A DNA stretch of 5,064 bases from Chloroflexota bacterium. Lineage in GTDB: Bacteria; Chloroflexota; Limnocylindria; Limnocylindrales; CSP1-4. The stretch spans positions 1-5,064 of the forward strand of contig JACVXW010000105.1 of the NCBI GenBank assembly GCA_015661135.1, given 5' to 3'. Below the pieces are notes generated by a model. It did no database searches. It was not told the DNA's origin and saw only the letters and a program-made list of their open reading frames with translations. Positions 1-4,080 of the stretch are shown here, piece by piece. Position 1 is the stretch's first letter; every line of letters starts with the position of its first letter. A program made the position numbers and the translations under genes.

Positions 1-51
1 TCGAATCTGGCGGTGCGCGGCCTCACCATCTTCCGGATCACCTGCCCTTGA
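1..51 (+). CDS. C-terminal end of an unidentified upstream gene (partial)
   Basis: Reading frame 1 is open from the window edge to a TGA at 49-51 and gives SNLAVRGLTIFRITCP. Fourteen of the sixteen codons end in G or C, as in the real genes of this window, which supports this frame over the other two. Too little remains to name the product; the piece shows no recognisable motif. Its stop codon overlaps the -35 box of the following kinase promoter, so the two genes are packed tightly and no terminator separates them. It could also be fortuitous, since 16 codons is weak evidence. Confidence 0.45.
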   Translation, partial: SNLAVRGLTIFRITCP

Positions 52-74
52 CGCGGCAAGCCCGCCCGTATACT
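48..74 (+). promoter_or_regulatory. Promoter of the regulatory operon, probably giving a leaderless mRNA
   Basis: TTGACG (48-53) and TATACT (69-74) match a housekeeping sigma-70-type promoter at five of six positions each. The spacer is 15 bp, slightly short (16 bp if the -35 is read as CTTGAC). A start site about seven bases after the -10 box falls at 80-83, on or just before the kinase ATG at 83. No Shine-Dalgarno sequence lies before that ATG. The natural reading is a leaderless transcript starting at the initiation codon. Confidence 0.6.
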
Positions 75-82
75 CGGCGCGC

Positions 83-1213
83 ATGAACGGGGTGCCGGAC
101 ACCGACGCTCGAGGAGGACGACTCGAAGGCCTCCTCGCTGAATCCCGGGAGGCGGTTGCCTACAGCGCGAACGCGCTCCGCTCGGTGAGGGAGCGGTTCC
201 GCGAGGCCCACGCCGAGCAGCTCGGCCAGCTCGATCGCCTGCGCGTGGAGCTCGCCGCGATCGATCGCCGAGCCCCCGGCGAATCGTCCGCCCGGGGCTC
301 GCCCGGTGCCGCCGACGGGACCGGCGCCGACGGCGAGCGCACAGCGGCGGCAGCCGCGGCCGAGGCCGGCGCCGATGATGCCCGGACCCGCGTCGCCCGG
401 CGCGACGAGGCGATCGCCGCTCGCGAGGCCGGGGCAGAAGGCTCCGCGCTCGCCCGCCTGGACCTCGCGATCCGCTCCCTCGAAAGCGCGTGGCTGTTCC
501 TCGGCCGCGACGACGCCTCGCTCGTCAGCGACCCGAGCACGTCCATGACCGTCACCGACCTGCAGATGCGGATCGTGGAGGCCCAGGAGGCCGAGCGCAC
601 CCGGCTCGCCCGCGAAGTCCACGACGGCCCGGCGCAGGCCCTCTCCAACGCCGTCTTCCAGGTCGAGCTGGTGGAGCGGATGCTCGGGCGGGACCCGGCC
701 CTCGCCGCGGCGGAGCTCCGCTTGCTGCGCGAGCTGTTGCGCCGCGAACTGGGCGATGTGCGCGCCTTCATCAGCCAGCTCCGCCCGCCCATCCTGGCCG
801 AGCTCGGCCTCGACGGCGCAATCCGGGATAGCGCAGACCAGGTGGCCGCGATCATGGGCATCTCCGTCACGGCCGAAGTGGACCCGGCGATCCAGGTCCT
901 GGGCGAGGCGGTTCAGACCGTCATCCTGCGGATCGTGCAGGAAGCCCTCCAGAACGTGCGGCGGCATTCCGTGGCGCGGCAGGTGACCATCCGGGCGGCG
1001 CAGGACGATGGACAATGGGTCATCGAAGTGCGCGACGATGGCCGCGGGTTCGATGTGGGCGCGGTGGCAGCGCGGGGCCGCCGCAACTTCGGTCTCCAGT
1101 CCATGCGTGAACGAGCCGAGCTGATCGGCGCCCGATTCGAAGTACGATCCCGTCCAGACGGCGGGACGGTGGTCCAGATCGCGATTCCACGGGGAGAAGA
1201 GGAGAGCAGATGA
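83..1213 (+). CDS. Soluble DegS/NarX-type sensor histidine kinase
   Basis: A 376-residue protein without membrane segments, so a cytoplasmic sensor that autophosphorylates and passes phosphate to a response regulator, probably the next gene. The N-terminal half (about 10-60 and 100-140) is charged and probably coiled coil, split by an Ala/Gly/Asp-rich low-complexity stretch at about 64-100. A HisKA_3 dimerisation domain follows: AREVHDGPAQAL places the phospho-acceptor at H180, and LRPPILAELGL (233-243) is the usual end of this domain. The HATPase_c domain is complete: N box EALQNVRRH (287-295, N291), G1 box DDGRGF (318-323), G2-type GLQSMRERA (337-345) and a final GGTVV (360-364). The EAQEAER...HDGPAQ layout is that of DegS. 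The ATG at 83 is the first start after the promoter and has no Shine-Dalgarno. The TGA overlaps the ATG of the regulator, so the two are translationally coupled. The signal sensed is unknown. Confidence 0.93.
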   Translation: MNGVPDTDARGGRLEGLLAESREAVAYSANALRSVRERFREAHAEQLGQLDRLRVELAAIDRRAPGESSARGSPGAADGTGADGERTAAAAAAEAGADDARTRVARRDEAIAAREAGAEGSALARLDLAIRSLESAWLFLGRDDASLVSDPSTSMTVTDLQMRIVEAQEAERTRLAREVHDGPAQALSNAVFQVELVERMLGRDPALAAAELRLLRELLRRELGDVRAFISQLRPPILAELGLDGAIRDSADQVAAIMGISVTAEVDPAIQVLGEAVQTVILRIVQEALQNVRRHSVARQVTIRAAQDDGQWVIEVRDDGRGFDVGAVAARGRRNFGLQSMRERAELIGARFEVRSRPDGGTVVQIAIPRGEEESR

Positions 1214-1941
1214 GCGCGATGGAGTACAGCGGCCCGGAACGGCGCCGGCGCCCCGGTGAGGAGCGAACCCGGATCCTGATCGTGGACGACCACGTCCTCT
1301 TTCGCGTCGGGATCGCGCAGATCCTGTCGAAGGAAGGCGACCTGGAGGTCGTCGGCGAGGCGGCCGACTCTCGCAGCGCGATGGACGTCGCTCTCGAGAC
1401 CTCCCCGAACGTGATCCTCATGGACTTGTCCCTGCCGTCACCCGGCGGCATCGAGACGACCCAGCGGATCAAGCGCGAGCTGCCCTCGGTCGCGATCATC
1501 GTCCTTGCCGTCGCCGAGGACGAGGACGCCCTGTTCGAGGCAATCAAGGCCGGCGCGGCCGCATTCATCCTCAAGGACATCAGCCCAAGCGACCTCGTGG
1601 CGATCATTCGGCGGGTGTCCGGGGGCGAGTACCTCATCAACGACAAGGTCTTCTCGCAGCCGTCCGTCGCGTCTCGCGTCCTCAAGGAGTTCCGCGAGCT
1701 TGCCGTCTACGGCCACGAGGCCGCCCCGATCTTCGCGCCGCTCTCCCCGCGCGAGGTCGAGATCCTGGACAACATCGCCCAGGGCATGACCAACAAGCAG
1801 GTCGCCTACCAGCTGTCAATCAGCGAGCAGACCGTCAAGAACCACATGAGCTCGATCCTGCGGAAGCTGTCGGTGAACGACCGCACCCAGGCCGTCGTTT
1901 ACGCGATGCGCCAGGGCTGGATCAAGATGCCGGAGGACTGA
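1210..1941 (+). CDS. NarL/FixJ-family response regulator, LuxR-type DNA binding
   Basis: A 243-residue transcription factor activated by phosphorylation. After a basic 20-residue lead, the receiver domain (about 20-140) begins ILIVDDH with acidic-pocket residues D26 and D27, has the phospho-acceptor D72 in MDLSLPSPGG, and the conserved lysine K122 in FILKD. The switch Thr/Ser after the fourth strand is replaced by alanine (A100, in VLAVAED), which is unusual for the family. The C-terminal LuxR helix-turn-helix runs from LSPREVEIL (178-186) through TNKQVAYQLSISEQTVKNH to about residue 235. The start ATG overlaps the kinase stop (ATGA), and GAGGAGAG just upstream serves as Shine-Dalgarno. The cognate kinase is very probably the preceding gene. 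Plausible targets are its own operon and the Flp pilus genes downstream; this is inferred from position only. Confidence 0.94.
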   Translation: MSAMEYSGPERRRRPGEERTRILIVDDHVLFRVGIAQILSKEGDLEVVGEAADSRSAMDVALETSPNVILMDLSLPSPGGIETTQRIKRELPSVAIIVLAVAEDEDALFEAIKAGAAAFILKDISPSDLVAIIRRVSGGEYLINDKVFSQPSVASRVLKEFRELAVYGHEAAPIFAPLSPREVEILDNIAQGMTNKQVAYQLSISEQTVKNHMSSILRKLSVNDRTQAVVYAMRQGWIKMPED

Positions 1942-1976
1942 TCGTCGCCCGACCCAGCGAACCGGGGCCTCCGGCA

Positions 1977-3110
1977 GTGACGGTGTCCGCGACCCACGCG
2001 AACGACCTTGCCGCCGAATCGGCACGGCTCGACGGCGAGTTGCTCGAGATCGACCTGCTCGTCAGCCAGGCCCGAACCGAATCAGGTCGGCACGAGGCGA
2101 GGCGAGCGGCGGCGGCGGAGAAGCTGGCCGCACTCGGAGTTGCGGCGACCGCCCGCGAGGCAATCGACCTTGCCACGCAAACCGTGACCCTCACCCGGCG
2201 GGCCGCCCTGATGGACGCCCAGCTCGAGATCCTCCAGAGCAAGCGAGCCTCGCTCGTCCGATTGAAGGCCGTGCTCGATGCCGCGGCGGAACGCCTCCGA
2301 GCGACGGTCGGCGGCGAGACGGTCGGCGGCCCCGAAGCGGCCGGCGGCACGGAGGCCGCCGCGCTCCCGCCGGCGGTGTCCCGGATCGTGCTTGCCGCCC
2401 AGGAGGACCTGCGCCGCGATATCGCGCGGGCGATGCACGACGGGCCGGCGCAGAGCCTGACCAACATCGTCCTCCAGGCCGAGATCGTGGAACGACTGAT
2501 CAGCAGCGATCCGGTGGCGGCCCGGACGGAAGTCGGGCAGCTCGTCGGAATGGTCCAGCACACGCTCGAGGCCACGAAGACGTTCATCTTCGACGTCCGG
2601 CCGATGGTGCTGGACGACCTCGGCCTGGTGCCGACCTTGCGGCGCGCGGCGCGCGATCGCGGACGACGCGCCGGGGTCGCGGTCGAGTTCGAATCGATGG
2701 GGGTAGATCGCCGTCTGCCCGAGGAGCTGGAAAGCGGCCTCTTCCGGATCCTGGACGAGGCGCTCGCCGCCTTCCTGGCCACGAAGCCGGAGCGGGCCTC
2801 GCTGCACCTCGACTGGGGCGAGGTCGTGGAAGCCAACCTTGTTGCGAGCCGGAGCGTGGCCGCGGTGGCGGATCCGGGGCTGCCGGCGAGCGGCGAGATA
2901 CTGCCTCCGGCGCTGGCCGCGATGGTCGAGGATCGGCGCGCCGATCACGGCGAGGCCGAGGCAGCTGCTCGCCGGGCGGCCGTCGTGGTGCTGCCGGCTT
3001 CGACCTGGCGTCAGATCAGCGAGCGCGCCGCGACCCTCGGCATCGAGCTCGAGTTGCTCGACGGCGGCGGGCGCCTTCGGCTGACCGCGGCCCTGCCCTA
3101 TCCAGGCTGA
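1977..3110 (+). CDS. HisKA_3 protein with degenerate ATPase domain (probable pseudokinase)
   Basis: A 377-residue soluble protein laid out like the kinase at 83-1213. It has a charged, probably coiled-coil N-terminus (about 5-110), a Gly/Ala-rich linker (about 112-128), and a HisKA_3 domain with ARAMHDGPAQSL (acceptor H154) ending in VRPMVLDDLGL (207-217). The ATP-binding domain is eroded. The N box reads DEALAAFLATKP, so the Mg-ATP-binding Asn is A265, and no DxGxG G1 box can be found. The tail ISERAATLGIELELLDGGG (347 on) still aligns with the G2 region of the first kinase, showing a decayed Bergerat fold rather than a different domain. The frame is intact throughout. It may be phosphorylated by, or dimerise with, the active kinase, or act as a phosphatase or scaffold. 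The GTG at 1977 is chosen because no ATG is available and the gene then starts 35 bases after the regulator stop; GTG 1983 is equally possible. The Shine-Dalgarno is weak (GGGG at 1964-1967). Confidence 0.85.
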   Translation: MTVSATHANDLAAESARLDGELLEIDLLVSQARTESGRHEARRAAAAEKLAALGVAATAREAIDLATQTVTLTRRAALMDAQLEILQSKRASLVRLKAVLDAAAERLRATVGGETVGGPEAAGGTEAAALPPAVSRIVLAAQEDLRRDIARAMHDGPAQSLTNIVLQAEIVERLISSDPVAARTEVGQLVGMVQHTLEATKTFIFDVRPMVLDDLGLVPTLRRAARDRGRRAGVAVEFESMGVDRRLPEELESGLFRILDEALAAFLATKPERASLHLDWGEVVEANLVASRSVAAVADPGLPASGEILPPALAAMVEDRRADHGEAEAAARRAAVVVLPASTWRQISERAATLGIELELLDGGGRLRLTAALPYPG

Positions 3111-3135
3111 GGTGCGCCCGGCGCGTCCACGCACC
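3111..3135 (+). terminator. Weak hairpin after the regulatory operon
   Basis: GGTGCG (3111-3116) and CGCACC (3130-3135) form a 6-bp stem with a 13-base loop directly after the stop of the third gene, followed by ACATTCTCC, which is only mildly T-rich. It could end or trim the operon transcript, but the stem is short and there is no real U tract. Confidence 0.25.
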
Positions 3136-3311
3136 ACATTCTCCACGGCCGGGACTTCCGCCGGGCGGGGAAGGGTCTGCCGAGGCGATCCTGAGCTGGT
3201 GCGGCCGTCCATCTGGCGCGATCGGATCACATCGTGAACTCGGCGGCGCCGGCCCCATCAGGGATGGTGATCATCCTTGGCGGAGGTGGGGTCATGGGAC
3301 CATCGGTGGCC
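3136..3311. other. Noncoding stretch between regulatory and pilus genes
   Basis: No convincing gene is seen on either strand. A GGAGGTG (3282-3288) followed five bases later by ATG (3294) looks like a start signal, but the frame it opens runs through the flp1 promoter and out of frame into flp1, so it is not called. The stretch probably holds the upstream control region of flp1. Confidence 0.5.
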
Positions 3312-3326
3312 TTGACACGCCGGTCC
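3297..3326. promoter_or_regulatory. Imperfect dyad over the flp1 -35 box (possible operator)
   Basis: GGACCATCGG (from 3297) and CGCCGGTCC (ending 3326) form an imperfect inverted repeat; GGACC/GGTCC outer arms are 20 bases apart and the centre falls at the -35 box. The half-site GGACCnnCG resembles the arms of the perfect dyad upstream of flp2. A response-regulator site is a possible reading, but short G/C-rich matches arise easily by chance here. Confidence 0.3.
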
Positions 3327-3340
3327 ACTGCTCGTACTTT
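3312..3340 (+). promoter_or_regulatory. flp1 promoter
   Basis: A perfect TTGACA -35 (3312-3317), an exact 17-bp spacer and TACTTT (3335-3340) as -10, which keeps the key T, A and final T. Transcription would start near 3347 and leave a leader of about 48 bases before the flp1 ATG. The -35 match and spacing are the main support; the -10 is mediocre. Confidence 0.55.
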
Positions 3341-3394
3341 GACGGCCGCCTCCGGTTCACGGGGAGCTTGGACAGGAAAGGGGGTGTCCTTAAC

Positions 3395-3565
3395 ATGTCG
3401 TTCATTACTGCTCTTATCGCTTCGTTCCGAAACGACGAGGAAGGCCAGGGTCTCGCCGAGTACGCGCTGATCCTCGCCCTCATCGCCATCGTGGCGATCG
3501 TTGCCCTGATCTTCCTCGGTGGAGAGATCAGCAAGATCCTCAGCACCGTCGGCAAGTCGATCTAG
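3395..3565 (+). CDS. flp: Flp/Fap-type prepilin, first copy
   Basis: A 56-residue precursor of the small structural pilin of tad (type IVc) pili. A short leader (1-17) ending in NDEEG is followed by QGLAEYALI. Cleavage by prepilin peptidase after G17 gives a 39-residue mature pilin with the conserved Glu at +5 (E22) and Tyr at +6 (Y23). A continuous hydrophobic helix follows (about 24-41, ALILALIAIVAIVALIFL), and the tail is short and polar. The ATG at 3395 is preferred over the in-frame TTG at 3368: AAGGGGGTG (3378-3386) lies eight bases before the ATG, and the resulting leader has normal Flp length. It has its own promoter upstream and a sister gene 119 bases downstream. Pilin monomers are extruded from the membrane into the fibre by the Tad machinery. 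Confidence 0.93.
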   Translation: MSFITALIASFRNDEEGQGLAEYALILALIAIVAIVALIFLGGEISKILSTVGKSI

Positions 3566-3578
3566 CACGCGTTCCAAC

Positions 3579-3607
3579 TTGAGATCTCGGACCGCCGGAC
3601 CCATACT
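3579..3607 (+). promoter_or_regulatory. Possible flp2 promoter
   Basis: TTGAGA (3579-3584, five of six) and CATACT (3602-3607, four of six) are separated by exactly 17 bp just after the flp1 stop. The -10 resembles the TATACT of the kinase promoter. The -10 lies at the centre of a perfect inverted repeat. It would allow flp2 to be expressed independently of flp1. Confidence 0.35.
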
Positions 3608-3620
3608 GGGCCGGCGGTCC
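3589..3620. repeat. Perfect 10-bp inverted repeat between flp1 and flp2
   Basis: GGACCGCCGG (3589-3598) and CCGGCGGTCC (3611-3620) are exact reverse complements around a 12-base centre, in which CCC/GGG can add three more pairs around an ATACT loop. In RNA this is a stable hairpin between the pilin genes, but no T run follows, so it is a poor intrinsic terminator. It may stabilise the flp1 message or attenuate read-through. In DNA it could be an operator, since it brackets a possible flp2 -10 box. Confidence 0.75.
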
Positions 3621-3668
3621 CAACGTCCGGCGAATCTCTCCGGGGGAAGCGCACCGCCCGGTCCTTAC

Positions 3669-3678
3669 AGGGAGGTGA
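3669..3678 (+). promoter_or_regulatory. Very strong Shine-Dalgarno of flp2
   Basis: AGGGAGGTGA contains GGAGGTGA (3671-3678), a full-length match to the anti-Shine-Dalgarno sequence, six bases before the flp2 ATG at 3685. It fixes the start of flp2 and suggests high translation, as expected for a major pilin. The flp1 site is less perfect. Confidence 0.85.
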
Positions 3679-3684
3679 ACCAGC

Positions 3685-3861
3685 ATGCTGACTCTCGGCC
3701 TCGCACGTGTCGTCGGATTCTTCCGACGCGACGAGGAGGGACAGGGCCTCGCGGAATACGCACTGATCATTGCACTCATCGCGGTCATCGCAATCGTGGC
3801 CCTGCTCTTCCTGGGCACCCAGATCAGCTCCAAGCTCAGCATCGTCGGCAATACGGTCTGA
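3685..3861 (+). CDS. flp: Flp/Fap-type prepilin, second copy
   Basis: A 58-residue prepilin. Leader 1-19 (MLTLGLARVVGFFRRDEEG) is followed by QGLAEYALI; predicted prepilin-peptidase cleavage after G19 leaves a 39-residue mature pilin, the same mature length as the first copy, with E24 at +5 and Y25 at +6. The hydrophobic helix spans about 26-43 and the tail is GTQISSKLSIVGNTV. The EEGQGLAEYALI core is identical to the first pilin, while leader and tail differ, so this is a tandem duplication that has diverged. The start is fixed by the near-perfect Shine-Dalgarno. A strong terminator follows 27 bases after the stop. Which copy is the major fibre subunit cannot be told from sequence, though the better ribosome site favours this one. 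Confidence 0.93.
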   Translation: MLTLGLARVVGFFRRDEEGQGLAEYALIIALIAVIAIVALLFLGTQISSKLSIVGNTV

Positions 3862-3881
3862 CCCTCAGACCGGATCGCGGA

Positions 3882-3929
3882 GATCAGGGCGGCCCGTCCT
3901 ACCGGACGGGCCGCTTGCTGTTCCTGATC
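3882..3929 (+). terminator. Intrinsic terminator after flp2, nested inverted repeats
   Basis: A perfect 11-bp stem, GCGGCCCGTCC (3889-3899) and GGACGGGCCGC (3904-3914), closes on a TACC tetraloop and is followed by TTGCTGTTCC. An outer pair, GATCAGG (3882-3888) and CCTGATC (3923-3929), is also exactly complementary and encloses the T-rich stretch. The tail is not a pure U run but the stem is strong, as in many high-GC terminators. It separates pilin transcription from cpaB and would help keep pilin message in excess. Confidence 0.75.
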
Positions 3930-3985
3930 CGCATCGGCGGACCTTGCGATTCACCTTGCGCCGTGCGCGGTTTCCTGCCGAAACC

Positions 3986-4041
3986 TACCACTGGTACTAG
4001 CCCATTGGTATAGTCGCGCGACATCGGGGCGGTGCTAGAGT
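3986..4041 (+). promoter_or_regulatory. cpaB promoter region with two extended -10 elements and palindromes
   Basis: TGGTATAGT (4006-4014) and TGCTAGAGT (4033-4041) both fit the extended -10 pattern TGnTAnnnT; neither has a good -35 box. Predicted starts near 4021 and 4048 leave leaders of about 60 and 33 bases. The first element is bracketed by two perfect palindromes: TACCACTGGTA (3986-3996), where a -35 would be, and GTCGCGCGAC (4013-4022), overlapping the start site. These could be operators. Related sequences ACTGGTACTAG (3990-4000) and ATTGGTATAG (4004-4013) form an imperfect direct repeat. Confidence 0.45.
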
Positions 4042-4065
4042 GGTGCCACCTGTCACACGTCGTCC

Positions 4066-4073
4066 GGGGAGGA
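4066..4073 (+). promoter_or_regulatory. Shine-Dalgarno that fixes the TTG start of cpaB
   Basis: GGGGAGGA ends seven bases before TTG at 4081. No ATG or GTG in the frame is placed as well, so this site decides the unusual start codon. Confidence 0.8.
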
Positions 4074-4080
4074 TTTTCAC

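Noticed and set aside
38..1015. Long open frame (325 codons) on the minus strand opposite the first kinase, and similar ones opposite the other genes (for example 1922-2836, 2082-3230, 4414-5049)
   Set aside because: These are mirror frames of GC-rich genes. They are rich in Arg, Ala, Gly, Ser and Pro, show no domain, and lie opposite proteins with clear catalytic motifs.
1932..1943. GGAGG at the end of the regulator gene with CTG at 1938 as start of the third gene
   Set aside because: CTG is only one base from GGAGG, too close to be used, and ATC at 1941 is not a credible start. GTG at 1977 or 1983 is more ordinary.
3368..3394. TTG at 3368 as an earlier start for flp1
   Set aside because: It would add nine residues to the leader and places the good AAGGGGGTG site inside the gene. 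The ATG at 3395 is correctly spaced from that site.
3234..3470. Plus-strand open frame with GGAGGTG five bases before an internal ATG at 3294
   Set aside because: It runs across the flp1 promoter and out of frame into flp1. Its product has no motif, and no promoter lies suitably upstream.
3227..3604. Minus-strand frame of 125 codons opposite flp1
   Set aside because: Its sequence is the antisense of the Flp core and the flp1 promoter; no ribosome site or motif supports it.
3519..4013. 164-codon plus-strand frame covering flp2 and its terminator
   Set aside because: It overlaps both pilin genes out of frame and reads through a strong stem-loop. The prepilin in the other frame has a perfect Shine-Dalgarno and family motif.
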